From contig OX419761.1 in assembly GCA_948567375.1 (NCBI GenBank), positions 37,238,243-37,302,242 on the forward strand: DNA of 64,000 nt, given 5' to 3'. Each line of letters begins with the position of its first letter. Positions within the stretch are counted from its first letter, which is position 1. The notes beneath the pieces were generated by a model, which searched no databases, had not been told where the DNA came from, and worked only from the letters and a program-made list of their open reading frames with translations. The translations under genes and the position numbers were made by a program. This DNA is from Lunularia cruciata. Its lineage: Eukaryota > Streptophyta > Marchantiopsida > Lunulariales > Lunulariaceae. This document shows positions 26,058-38,328 of this stretch, one piece after another.

Positions 26058-27466
26058 TTAAGATTCTCGTCCTTGAGAGACGGGGAGAGCAAGAATAAGT
26101 ATGCTGTCTTTATCCTCCTTTTCTGCTGGGTACCCCTTAACGCCTATGTGCTGCATTATCACTTCCTGAAAATTCCGGCCTGAAATAATAGTGAAGAGTT
26201 CGGTGTATGTTTTTCTTCTATGAGTTTTCTCGGGGCATTATGAAGTAGCAAACCTTCTCAATGTTTACAATCTCAATCGTAGTATTAGAAACCCAAGGTG
26301 ATTTCTATAAAACCATTGTTGCACCTGAGATACCCAAATCAGATCTCAACATGGAAATCTAGACGATTGACAGCATATCAATCAGCGATCTGTTTAAAGA
26401 GAGACCGAGATATTGTGAAGAGTAATTGATAACTCGTTAAAGGGTTCCATCTTATTTACAAACCTGATCAAGGGAGATAACAATATCGCGCCTCTTAAGC
26501 CTCGAGAGAGACGATTGTTTGACACCTTCCCAGGAAGAATCGGTGTCCATGTGCAGGGTCCAACCCGAAGAATGTTTTATGGCTCCAAAAGCGCTTTCAT
26601 CAAAGCAACTAAAAGGAAAAGATGATAATCAAGCGTTGACCGGTCAAAGGGATGTTTGGAAAGTGACTGGCATTCGAGTGCTGTAGCAGCTGCCAAGAGA
26701 ACCAAATTGCGTCCCCGTTGTTCCACAGTAGCTCATTAGCTGGTCTGCGTAGAAATTCTCGTGAATATCGTCACGAGTCGTGTTACAACAGAATACTGCT
26801 CAAAGGGAAACACTGTAGCGGTCCCAGACTAACCACAAGATAGTGACTGATGACAGCTGCATGTTTAACAGTGGAGCAGCATTATCCCTTGTCACAAGTG
26901 CTCGTCATCATAGATGTGAGAGAGGACATGATGGAGTTTCTCAATCGTGGCTTCAAATCATCGTTGGGTCCTTAAGGGACCTCCAATTTATACGACAGTA
27001 GTTTGAGGAACCAGAAGTTGCAGGCCACGCTGGGCCCACGTTATGCTAAGATACTGGTACTGGAAACACATGTCCCATGCAGAAATAGGTTCAGTCGGTA
27101 GTGAGATCTTACGTGTGAGCACCTTGACAATAAAAAGGGACGAACAGTAGAAGTTTAGCTGTGAAACTTTGCATACATATGCCCTCTGATTGCAAAAGAG
27201 AACTTGGATGAATAAGATCCATCTAGTTTGAATAGAGCAGTGGACCTCGCCAATCGGCTCATGGGAACGCCCTGTTAACCAACATCCGATATGAAAATAC
27301 AATGTTCCGAATCTGATCTTCCTAGATCGATAAGTGGGCCCAACCTTTAATGTTCATTCGTGATTGATAGTGTTCATTACCTGTAGACATTAGTCAAAAG
27401 ACACTCGTTATAAAGGTTGAAGGAGGCAAGGATGTGTGTAGAAGTAGAGGTGATCTTTGTGTAAAG
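26058..27466 (-). CDS. 3' part of an unrecognised spliced gene
   Basis: Three exons join with matching phases: 27466-27381 (tentative), 26608-26464 and 26165-26058, ending in TAA at 26060-26058. The two downstream exons are convincing, with strong acceptors and coding-like content: blocks CFDESAFGAIKHSSGW, SRLKRRDIVISLDQ and EVIMQHIGVKGYP. The C-terminus ends in a hydrophobic strand SILILALPV. Further upstream a frame at about 27660-27540 also looks coding (block NLPDVWKDHIL) but its phase does not join cleanly. I do not recognise the family. The gene is convergent with the chloroplast-type gene and divergent from the ABCG gene; its 5' end may lie in 27.5-28.0 kb. The model is incomplete. Confidence 0.45.
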
Positions 27467-28006
27467 CTAGCCAGGCCATCATTCATCAGACGAAATTGAA
27501 ACGACAGAAAATTCTCGTAATTTGAGAAGTAATGTCGTACTTGAGAGCTTCCCAGTCGTAGGGTCTGAAACAAGGATGTGGTCTTTCCAGACATCGGGCA
27601 AGTTGTGGTTGCCACTAAACGCTTGTGTATGTTGTGCAATTTCGACAGGAGATCTGGAGTTGGAACGCTGATTGTTTCATGGGAGAGCAGAAGGTCGATG
27701 TAATCGATTGACAGAACGGCATTATGTACAACGCAGGATGCTGGAACCGATGGAAGAATAAACTTGAGTCTTATTTTCCATAGGCTTTTCCCGATACGAG
27801 CACAAAACCATCCGAGCTCGTTTGTTTGTAAACTGACAGATAAATCTGTTACAGCTCTGAACTCTCTTGAAGGAGTCATATAGAAAACACCACAATCATA
27901 GTTACATTTCTTCAAATCAAGCAATTGTACTGCATACAACAAACTGAATCCAACTTTTCATCGACCTACCAATTGGGCCACTGACAGTTGGTAGTCCAAG
28001 TGCAAA
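27467..28006. other. Region between divergent genes; long minus-strand ORF
   Basis: A 182-codon minus-strand frame (27942-27394) crosses this region. Another frame here looks more exon-like, so the long one may be fortuitous. The region should also contain the ABCG promoter; no clear TATA box was seen. Confidence 0.3.
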
Positions 28007-31000
28007 ATGGGGAATAGGTACAGTAGGAATGGAGATCCAGCTATGCTTATAAGTTCCCCTCACATGCTGGAGGATCAGGGTTGTATTTCCATAAAACGCT
28101 GGCAGAGCATCAATCTTAAGGGTCTGGAGGAAGCACGCAGGCCCCATGATAATTCACAAACATATGATTTGTCTATAAGAAATCTTACTTACAAGGTAAC
28201 TATGGACTTGCGTTGAGCTTTCTGTGGTATTCAAAGATTGTCCAGAATCCGTGTTCGTAACTTCACTAATTTCTTGTGGGCTCATGCTTTAGGTGCGAGT
28301 GAAAGAAAAGGAGGGAAAAACGGAAGAGAAAATCCTTCTCAACAACATTAGCGCAAGGGCAAACCATGGGGAAATTTTGGCCGTAGCGGGGCCGTCGGGA
28401 TCATCCAAGTCAACTTTGCTGAATGCCCTTGCTGGGCGGATTGACAGGAAGAGTCTCAGAGGTTCAATTCTTGTAAACGGGAATCCAGTTGATAAGAACT
28501 TCAAACGCATATCCGGCTATGTCATCCAAGATGATGCTTTGTATCCTTTGTTGACTGTTCGAGAGACGTTGCTGTTCAGCGCTAGGCTGCGTTTACCATC
28601 TACTTGGACGCATGATCAAAGAATGGCACGAGTTGAAGTGATTCTAGCAGAACTCGGGCTTCAACTTTGCGCGGACACTATGATTGGAGATGAAACGGTA
28701 TGTGCTATGAAAATTTGACCAAAGTATATAGATTGATATCCGAAGTTACATGACCTGCATCAATAATGTTGCAGTGATCGTTCCCCGCCTTCTTCGAGCG
28801 TCTGCCAAGTTCAATGTGAAGAATCTGTTGTAAGTTTATGTCTTGAATGATTGCGGTAGATGTAACTATTAGATTATTTGCACTATAATCCGCCCAAGGC
28901 TAGAAGAGTGGCTTTACTTTTTCCCCGTCTTCCTGTATAGGTGCTGGCACAATGCAGGATACGAGTCGTTGGGCTGGGAAGACTCCCTTCGTGGTTAAAC
29001 TCATCACAGTCAGTGGTAGGTTGATCCCTCCAGGAAATCTAAAGTTGTGTATACTGAGGTATATCTAACACACCATTTGTTTGCTCATCAGGTTCGAGGA
29101 GTTTCTCGTGGGGAAAAAAGGCGAGTGTCTATAGCAGTGGATCTTATGCATGACCCAGCTGTACTTCTACTTGATAAACCCACAACAGGATTGGACAGTT
29201 TCTCAGCCTATCAAGTCATGCAAAAGCTGCACACTTTAGCTGAAATTCATAGCCGCACGGTGATTATCACCATCAATCAGCCCAGCTATGATATTCTCGA
29301 GCTTATTCATAATACGCTGCTCTTGATCGATGGCAACGTCATCTTCAGTGGGCATCACTCGGCATTGGTCAACTATTTCAGCGACATTGGTTACAACATG
29401 CCTGAATATGTATCTTTCTCCCACTTTACTATTTGCACAATGTAATTCCATCTTATTGCAGCATCTGTGTACACTCTGCATCGTTCTTCCTAGATAATGG
29501 ATTGCGGAAAAATGTCGCATCAGTTTCCTCCATGAACACCATAGGAAAATAGATCCCTTCCCTTCCTTGAGTCAAATTGGATACTAACAAGTACAATAGT
29601 GGCAAGTATGATGAATGTTGAAGTCAAGTTTACATTGTAATTTGCGCATTGTAATTTGCTCAATTTCAGCCCGCTTCAGCATTCCTATTCAAGTTCCTAT
29701 AGGCATGCTCTAGTATAATCATGCTTATATAGCTGCCGTCGCTGACTCTTCATTCAAGACTATGAGTCAAGCTGTAAGCGTCAGTTTTCCAGATTTTATC
29801 TCCAGCTTCCAGGATTTCTGAAATGCTAGTCTTGTACTCCTAGTTTCACGGCACCGCGTCCTGCTAGTGTTGTTCTGATCCCAGGTCTCATGACTGACTC
29901 TAATCTGGATTTATTATAAAATATCTGAGATGTCTAGTTTTGAGAAAACACCGGCAGTTAGTCTTGCTCGTCCGTCCAGGACGCTGAGTCTATGGCAGGC
30001 TCCTACTAATGAATGACATCTCTCTAAAGCAAGAGTAATAAACACAGTGAGAATGTGCATGAATGCACATATATCGTTTATCGACGTAGGAGGGTAGAGC
30101 AATTTGAAGCGGTATCAGTAATTGAATTGGACCTACTTAGCGCTGGGACCCGCATCAGAGGATGCGAATCAATGGCATAATTGTATCGATCAGCCTGAAA
30201 GACTTAGCAATGAGAGAGATTTCCACTCGTTGGTAAGAGCCTGCCATAGCCTAGGGAGAGGGATTCATTTGGAGAAAGTGTAACTCTTGCAACAGCTACT
30301 CAGAATTTAGCGAGCATTCTATCCAGGTTAATCGTAAGGAGCTTGCTCTTCATAAGCCAATTGGGATCTTACACTGACATGTGCAACGGCTATCCAGTTG
30401 TTCTCCTTAGTACGCACCGTGGTGCTGAGATTAGACACATATTCTGTGGGCAAAGTCTCTTAACATCGACTTTCCTACTTTTACCGTCTGTAGCTCTTCT
30501 ACATCCTCGGTTGCTCTCTTTTTCGGTCACTATCTTGAAAATCATGAAGTCCTGAATTAACCTGAATTGACCTCGCCGATTGATGATTTGATTTAGGTAA
30601 ATCGGTAAAGATGGTTTCTGATTAAAGAAATCATCATTTCATCAGTTAAGAACAATTACCAGTGAAGCAAATTCTGGTTGCATACGCAGGTCAATCCGCT
30701 GGAGTACGCCTTGGAGACGATGCAAAAAGTGAAGGCCTCTTCCGTTGGAGTACAGCAACTTCTCGAACTCAAGGTGCAAAGTTCCACTCTCAATCCTCCC
30801 TCCACGTCTATCAAAATTGTGCATGCTAACGTCACTTCTCCACTCCGATTTGCTCTGACGTTAAGCATCTAATATTACACGAAGTACCCACTCGAACTCG
30901 CTGACAACATGACATGTTAATCAGACATGCTATGCTTGAATTTTAGGCCTATCGATTGTATTCTAGTTTCAGGAGTGATCGATGTGCACTCGCTGTGATC

Positions 31001-33224
31001 ATGACGCCAGTGAGCAGTACATATCACGGTGATCCCCACAAATTTGTGAAGAGGGGAAATCCTGCTTGTGGACTTGAGACAATTGGTTGCCTGCACTGAG
31101 ACGGTCATCGTTTTGTCGTCACGAATGTGTTGTCTGACGGCTAACTCGTTAAGTTGGAATAAAGGAAGCATTGCGGAAGTGTCGGATGCTTGAAAGACTG
31201 AGACAATCTAGGAACGGCCATGCCTGTAGGTTGTAAAGGAGAAGGAGAAAGTTCTGGATGGACAGGCTGCGAGAGAACTAGACGAGGAGGGTACTGAAGG
31301 AGAGGTTGACGAAATGACATTCGCAACAAGCTTCCGCTCCGAAACATATGTGCTTGGCGAGCGTAACATCACGTTGATGCTGCGTAGCAGACCGTTATTC
31401 TTTGCAAGAATGGCAGTCCTGGTATGCTATCTTCTCTGAACTAAGCTTCGCATAGTTTTTCCGAGCATACGCAGCCACCTGCCACATCATGTGAACAGTA
31501 ATCAAGTGGTATGATGCCTTCGAGATAGTTTTTCTCATGGCTAATAGCACCTTGAAAGTCTAATTACTTCACTGTTGTGACCTCGTCCCGTAAGGTCCTG
31601 TAAGATGTGGAGAGAGTTGGAAAACTGAATCCACATCAATTTGGCCTCGAGCCGAGATAATGAACAATCTGCTACAACTTCCCACCAACAGTCGGCAGAT
31701 TCTAGATCAATCCCACATTATCTTCTATTCTTCCCTCCCTGTGTACGATCGAGAGCTCCATTTCCAGTCTTTAGCGTATCACTCTGATAGCGTTTCCGAC
31801 CGCACCGATAACGATAATTAGTAGACCACTAACTCAGAAAAGGGGGAATACGTAGAGGCTGTTATCATTGTTCTGAAGGTCTGTATGTCCGATACGTAGA
31901 ATTGTCGCTTCCGAAAGTGCTACTTCACGAAATTGAAATTGAAATTGATCTTGAATTGCGCTGCTCAACGGTCCTTGTAAACTGTCACCGATTCTTTACT
32001 CGCTGTTACTTTCGCAGATGTTAGGCGGACTGTTCACCTCCTCGGTTTTCATCAACTCGGAGTACGACCTGGAAGGCATGAAGAAGCGGCAGTCGATGAT
32101 CGCCTTCCTTCTAGCTTACTGCATCTTCACAACCGCATACGCTCTGCATCTTTTGCTGCAGGAGCGCGCCATATTCATCCGCGAGGCCTCCAGAGGCGCC
32201 TACCGCCCCGCCTCCTTCGTGATCAGCCAGACGATAGTTCAAATTCCTTTTCTGTTTCTGCATGCTGTCTTCTTGACCCTGTCCACTTACTTCATAGCCG
32301 GCTGGGCCAACTACGTAGGCGCAATAAGCTACTACATCTGGATGTGGTTCTTGGTTCTCACCTTGGCGCAGTCCATGGCTTCTTGCTGCGCGGGCTGGAT
32401 CCCTAACATCATCATCTGTCAAGCAGTTTTCTCCGCTGTAACATCCTTCTTTTTCCTCTTCTCCGGCTTCTTCATTCGCAGGTGCGTCTCTTTTACCGTC
32501 GAATGCACTTTCATTTCTGGCGTGTTTCTGAACGCTGAACTTCGCCTTCCTCGTGTCTCGGCTCCTATCGGTTCATACATTTTCCTGTTTCCATGGGAAG
32601 TTATAATACTCCATATGAATCATTTCTTATATGACAGTGAATTCATTGGAAGTGTGAATAACCTCGGCATTTCTCATAAGTTTAGGGTGTCTAAACCCTA
32701 AACCCTCAAGGCTTGAACTTCATATCTTCGCCAGCTGGATTTGACTATCATGCCATTGACATGACCGTACTTTCCCTCTGTACAATCGGAGTTTGCGTTC
32801 TAAAGCATTAGTTGTGTAAACGATTTAGGAAACAATCAAGGAACTAGACGAGACTCTTTGTAAAGGAGTGATGTTGAATGACTGTAGTTGATCACCGTGT
32901 GGTTGGGGTGCGAGATAACATGCCAAGAATCCTCTTTGGTCCAGGAATGCAATTCCCAAGGGGTGGCTGTGGTTACACTATTTATCGATCTTCAAGTATC
33001 CTCAAGAGGGCTTGTTGGTGAACGAGATTACGAGTTTGTGGAACACGAATTGGGCCGGCGCAGACACAAACATCAACTTCTATCAAGTTCTGGAATTAAA
33101 TGATCTTCAACATGTAAGTCTTATTACTAATGTGCTCGTAATGACTTTCTTTATAGTGGTTTATAGAGGACTCTGGTATCTGGCCTTCTTGAAAAGTGCA
33201 AGAGGCATTCAAAAAGTAATGTAA
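28007..33224 (+). CDS. ABCG (white-brown complex) half transporter, 643 aa, 7 exons, degenerate ATPase motifs
   Basis: Exons: 28007-28195, 28293-28697, 29092-29409, 30690-30773, 31230-31421, 32018-32481, 32945-33224; GT-AG introns, phases matching, one open frame of 1932 nt. The ATG at 28007 follows an in-frame TAG at 27992; ATGs at 28043 and 28064 are alternatives. The exon 5 start could also be 31266. Domain order is the ABCG order: nucleotide-binding domain (about 55-290), then six likely membrane segments (about 370-643) including RPASFVISQTIVQIPFLF, FSGFFIRR and HYLSIFKYP. The Q-loop (YVIQDD) and D-loop (GLDS) are intact, but Walker A reads GPSGSSKST (Ser101 for Gly), the signature VSRGE (Arg204 for Gly), Walker B LLLDKP (Lys227 for the catalytic Glu) and the H-loop INQPS (Asn260 for His). 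It should bind or hydrolyse ATP poorly unless paired with an active half. Substrate unknown. Confidence 0.9.
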
Positions 33225-33776
33225 CAGTTTATGTATCTTCACATAAGTCGAGGCACGCCCTTGATTTTGAGCTCCGAGACTAATGTTTTCCGGGTGTCCA
33301 ACTCATTTATGAATAATATGAGTTCACTATCGAAACGACATGAAGCTCCTCCATGACCACAATTTGTCTCTTATCCACACTGCATATTTGCATCACATAT
33401 CAGAAATTGTCTTTCTTTCGAAACAGAACGTTCTCAACAGACACATTCAATTTAAGCTCTAAGCTTCACCTTACGTGAATTTTCGTAACTATGCTCTCCT
33501 TTTGGGCTGCTGTAGAGTATGTGATTTACGTTCTATGGGGACTCGAGACCAATTCGTATTCCACAATTATAAGGCAAATATAAGCAGCTGAAGAAAGATC
33601 TTAATGATGGAAAAAATCACAAGCTGGATCCACATTGGGTAGTAAGAATAATGGTCCAGCTATTCATCATGGTCAATATCCTTGTATAGACACAGATTTT
33701 ATCATACCCAATGATCTTACTTATATTTTTTCTAGAAAGCTGTAGCGTTTATTATTCCACGTGATTGCAACGATTG

Positions 33777-33816
33777 CATTGTGTCATGGAAGACGCATGT
33801 CTTCCATGACACAATG
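33777..33816. repeat. Perfect hairpin, 18-bp arms, 4-base loop
   Basis: Left arm 33777-33794 CATTGTGTCATGGAAGAC, loop GCAT, right arm 33799-33816, exact complement. A third partial copy of the arm (TGTCTTCCATATGACA) follows at once, suggesting repeated local inversion or duplication. Confidence 0.9.
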
Positions 33817-34289
33817 TCTTCCATATGACAATGGCAGTACCCCCTTTGTATCAATACCACAGTTTAAGCCCGTGGACTGTACAGTACAGGGTATATTGCA
33901 TGGACACAACTTGAAGTTTGAGAGGTATCTTGGCTTCTTCGTAAATGTTTGGTCCTAATGGCTTAGTACACATTCTTCCGTGGCGAGAGATATCTTAAAT
34001 CTCTTTTCTTATTAGTATGTCATGTCACGCAGCAGATTTACCCTGTATCTTACTGAAGGACCTTTTCCTATCCTAGGCGTGCAACCCCCAGCCGAGATGG
34101 TTAGAGTTTCTTCACTTAGGCGGCCCTTCCTTTCTTGCAGCGGAGGTCTTCAATTTCACTTTACCTGCAAAGCCTCAGACAGTTTTCGAAATTGGTAGTG
34201 ACCTCTCGGTTCTGAACTAGAGGAATATTTCACCTAAAATACTTTCGATTTTAAGTATATTGGAACGGACAGAGGGATATTAAATGTCG

Positions 34290-34445
34290 CTCTTCTGTTC
34301 ACACCGGTGCGTGCTTGATTTTGTTCGACAAATGTGAAAGATTCAGCGTACGAAAGGTCATTCTTGAAAAAGTTGTGAGAAATATCTCACTCTTCTGTTC
34401 ACATGGGTGCGTGCTTGTGCTATCGAGGAATGCGAAAGATTTTAC
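34290..34445 (+). repeat. Tandem duplication, about 101-bp period, upstream of the heat shock gene
   Basis: The block CTCTTCTGTTCACA, followed by GGTGCGTGCTTG and then by a GCGAAAGATT-like motif, occurs near 34290 and again near 34390. It lies just upstream of the heat-shock-type elements of the sHSP promoter. Confidence 0.7.
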
Positions 34446-34460
34446 AACGTAACCAGAACT

Positions 34461-34590
34461 GTAGAAATTCTCGAATTTCTGAAGGATCGGTCGAGGAGAA
34501 TCTGGAATGTTCTGATGGCGTTCATGGGCTAACAAATTCTTGGGTCGTAACCTTCTGAATCATCATACGAGTAGCCTCCGTCCTATAAAG
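34461..34590 (+). promoter_or_regulatory. sHSP promoter: heat shock elements and TATA box
   Basis: Heat-shock-element modules TTCTCGAA at 34468-34475 (inside a longer GAA/TTC-rich run 34464-34484) and GAATGTTC at 34505-34512 lie about 70-115 bases upstream of a TATA box, TATAAAG at 34584-34590. The ATG of the small heat shock protein is 160 bases downstream. The arrangement fits a heat-inducible plant promoter, although the modules are not a perfectly phased array. Confidence 0.65.
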
Positions 34591-34749
34591 GCACTCATGT
34601 AGTTCGATCGCACAGTGGTCAGTTCTCCTGAAGTTCTGTCAATCAGCTGCTCCAGTAACTTTGCAACGCGATACACCAGCTAAATTTCTTCTGCGCGTTG
34701 GTGAGTTCAATTCGCAACTCCTTGACTCGCTTTCAATCCAGAGAAAGGA

Positions 34750-35396
34750 ATGGCACTCTCTCGCCGTGATGGATCCGCACGATCGAACAGCAGCAGTATC
34801 TTCGATCCATTTTCAAGGCTCGAAAGCATGTTCGAGCCTTTTGAGCTCTTCGAGTCATTTCCGGCTCGCTCGTTTGCACGAGAGGCGAACGCAATGGCAG
34901 GTACGCGCGTGGACTGGCAAGAAACGAAGGATTCTCACGTCTTCAAGGCTGATCTGCCAGGTAGATTTGACTCCCTCTTTGTCCATTTCTGAAGGCCTCT
35001 GAAAGAAGCAGATTCTGATATGCTGTCTTGAATGCTTATCGGTCGGAAAGTATAGGAAGAAGGAAAATCTCGTTTGCATTCCATAGAGACCGTAGTTTTG
35101 ATCTGACTGTACGCTTGAATAAAAACTTAGGCTTGAAGAAAGATGAAATCAAAGTGCAGCTGCAAGATGATCGAGTCTTGGAGATTAGTGGGGAGCGGGC
35201 AAAAGAGGAGGAGGTAAAGACGGATACTTGGCATCGAGTTGAAAGGTCTCACGGCCAGTTCTTGAGGCGATTCAGATTGCCAGACAACGTGAGAACTGAT
35301 CAGATGACTGCCAAAGTTGAGAATGGTGTGCTCACCGTGACAGTTCCAAAAGTACAGCAACCAGCGCCGGACGTTCGTACCATCGACATCGCCTGA
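34750..35396 (+). CDS. Class I cytosolic small heat shock protein (HSP20), 158 aa, one intron
   Basis: Exons 34750-34960 and 35131-35396 with a 170-base phase-1 intron (CAG/GTAGAT donor, TTAG acceptor), giving 477 nt. The N-terminal arm is Phe- and Ser-rich with an FDPF motif (about 18-21), as in class I sHSPs. The alpha-crystallin domain starts at [17 protein letters not shown] (consensus region II) and continues past the intron with [27 protein letters not shown], then the consensus region I block [10 protein letters not shown]. The intron falls after DLPG. Length and motifs are normal, so the product should be an ATP-independent chaperone that forms oligomers and holds unfolded proteins in the cytosol. 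A promoter with heat shock modules precedes it. Confidence 0.95.
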
Positions 35397-38328
35397 GCAA
35401 TGAGCAATCTTGCGCCTGCAGGAGGATGACGCCGATGCTTCTCTTCCTTCTGCATATACCCTGAATTATAATGTTTATGAGTCAAAAGTTTCAAGTTATA
35501 CCACGCTATGTCTTAATTACATCGAAAGAGTTACGAGTGCGCTACTTTCAGCGATGCAGAACTTGGGTAAAGATCCCATCTTATCACGGATCGTCAAGAT
35601 ATTCATAGCGTAAGCTCTGGTTGGAGTATGTCCTTGTTCATGTAATAGACCGGGAGTCGATTCCTTCAGTTCAGATTTGGATTCTCAGCTTATGTGAACT
35701 GTATATCTGTAATAAAGACTCATCCGGGAATCCACATATGAAGGACAATTTCGACACTTTTCTGCGTCGATGCATATTTGCGACCCATTCAAAACAATCT
35801 ACGATTGTCTGGTCACAGCGCGCACCATCTGACCCTGACAAGCTTGTTTTTTAGGCCTCAAAGGAACAACTGTAGATTGTATTGTGCACCAATTTGTATT
35901 ACATACTTTTTGCGGCTCAAGTGCCAGTAGAACTGTTCAGTTACGAAACCTTCGTCTCTTTCCATATTTTTTTTCACATAGTAAGGCAAAACACACATTT
36001 GACAAACCTTCGTCTCTTTCCATATTTTTTATCACATAGTGAGGCAAAACACACATTTGACAGTCGCATTCTTAAAGTGAACTCCTGTGATCCCTGGTAA
36101 AACCTTGCTCTCGCATACATAAACAGCACTGCATGGCAAAAGTAAAAAGCAGGTCAAAGCTAGTGGGATGTTTAACCAACATTGTTCTCAGTTATTTTGA
36201 CGTTCTTACCGCACGACATATTTTGCTTGAATAGTGGACACGAATGTTCATAGTCTCCGGAGTTGCTTGCTGGTTTGGTACACAGTGACGTTTGGTCACG
36301 TATGGGAGATCCTACATCTCCGCTAAGGAAGATAAGGAAAAGGTCCGTACAATTCTTGCAACCTTCCTGCATTAGTTGGTTCCCCGTGGTGAACCACTTT
36401 CTGCAAGCCAAAGCTGCTTAATCTTACGTCGGCCGTTCCTTGTACCCGCTCTGCAGCATCTGTACACTCTGAAAACATCAATCAGATGTTGGACACACCA
36501 CGGAAGATGGTGAGTTGTTTGTTTAAATCACTGGGAAAACTGGATATGAGGGAAGCTTCTAATCTGCTTTCAATAGAATCAGTTTTATCAGTTTCCAGCT
36601 CGCTTCAGCTCTCAAGCTCCTCATCATTCCTTGAAACTCCTCGTGCGAGCCAAATAGTATGAACAATTGACCTCAGTCCCCGAACACGGGGTTTCTCCTT
36701 TCCACATACTGTAGTTGTTGCTTGAGTTCATAGCAGCGAGAAGTAACAACGAGAGCGGAACAAAATGGGAATAGTGGACCCTTAATATAACTTGCCTTTC
36801 CAGACATCACAGAGCAACAGGAAAAGCTACACGACATTCAATCAACGAAGATTATTACTTTTTGCACTACTAGTTCAGGTGAGCACGGTAGTGACTTCAA
36901 AATCTGAAAGATTAACAATATAAATATATAATATAATAAACATATAATATAATAATATAAATTCTATTGATGAATGATACTCGGGATGGTGAAACACAGA
37001 TTTCCGCTCTATCTTTGCACCCAATGGTTGGGTATGAAGATAAAAACAAGCAACTTCCTATTGGGTACAAAGACGAAAATAGGGAGATTCAAGTTCTGAA
37101 AAAAGAGAAAAATTATTGATTGATGCCAATGGTGGATGGAAGAAAGAAAGCAGCAGTATGTCAAAAGAGTGAAGTGAGTTCTTAATGTGGACCCGCCAGT
37201 GAGTGATTAATTCTTCTTCGTCGACTTCACTCAAGAAAGAACGCTTGGAGTGAACAAGTCTGATTCGTAACGGATATGCTTACCGCGAAAGAGCTGCAAA
37301 TCTGTGGAATGAACCCTTCGAAACCTCTTCCGAGGTGTAATTAATAGATATCTCTCAGATTGGATTTTAGCTTTTTGAACCCTGATTAGGCTCGTACTAA
37401 TAACATCTGAATACGATTTTCCTTCATTTCAGTTTCAGCTTGGAGATCTAGTGCACCGAGGGTAGCTAATTTAGCATAACTGAGCTGTAAATCTGATTTA
37501 TTGGCGAAGTCATGCTACTTTACACTAGAGCAAATAATTTCGCTGGCGAGGATGGCAATATCCCTCGTCTACTACGTGCAAATTTGCTCAAGGGTGAATA
37601 GTATGAAACCCAAACAACAAAGCATTCATGAAACCTTGGAAAGAGATCTTCAGTAACTGGAGTAGAAAACTAGGGTACAAAGTGCTGACATGCATCAGGT
37701 GGACTTGCAATCTCAAGTTCCGATCATATCTTATTATAAAAGGACGTCTGAACTGCATCGGGTGTGTGACACTGGTCGGTTACCTGTCAAAAATATTCCT
37801 TACTGCTCTGCCAAATCTATTCTCTTCCTTCCATTTTCTGTCAGTACCCATTTCATCTCATTTCCAGCAAGTTGACACTCTAGTTCCAGGGTATTCATAT
37901 TATCTTACTGCAGGCACCATCAGCGGAACTGGTCATTTACAATATTCAAAGGACAAATATGACATGAAAAGCGCCAGAACATCTATGTCGTCCGTTCACA
38001 AATGACAACACAATAATATCAAATCTCAATAGAACTCACAAACACCGTCGCAGGCTGGCAATACAGGAATCGAAAAACTCAGTAACATATAACCTGAAGA
38101 AACGTACCACGATGAAATTTCGCCAGCTGACAAGCGTACAACTAGGGTTGACATCAGGGGTCCTAGCATCCAAACGGGGCCAAACGCCTCCGATCTTTGA
38201 AGGAAAGATCTCTCTTGATATAAATTTGAGCTTATCCTCAGCTGATATACTTCAGCAAGTAAAAGTTTGCTGTGGAGCCCTGGTCCCCCGGAGACGTGCC
38301 TTAGCACGTCTACATCATACATTGAAGA
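35397..38328. other. Intergenic region without a recognised gene
   Basis: Contains the 3' flank of the heat shock gene (AATAAAG near 35710), a 58-bp tandem duplication at 35945-36062, and an AT-rich simple stretch near 36918-36963. Open frames such as 37628-38005 have no recognisable content. Confidence 0.5.
35945..36062 (+). repeat. 58-bp tandem duplication
   Basis: Two nearly identical units, both with CCTTCGTCTCTTTCCATA and GGCAAAACACACATTTGAC, differ at only a few bases, so the duplication is recent. Confidence 0.9.

Larger units (their letters stand above)
33225..34460. other. Intergenic region between the ABCG and heat shock protein genes
   Basis: No gene seen. It contains a perfect hairpin at 33777-33816 and, near its right end, the first part of a tandem duplication (34290-34440). 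Confidence 0.5.

Noticed and set aside
26641-26731. A further exon of the 26-kb gene
   Set aside because: The phases fit, but the intron to the next exon would be only 32 bases, too short for plants.
27394-27942. 182-codon minus-strand ORF
   Set aside because: It is the longest anonymous frame here, but another frame of the same strand has more exon-like content and the ORF has no recognisable motif; treated as likely fortuitous.
32688-32707. Interstitial telomere-like CCCTAAA repeats
   Set aside because: Only about two units in an ABCG intron; too short to mean more than a telo-box by chance.
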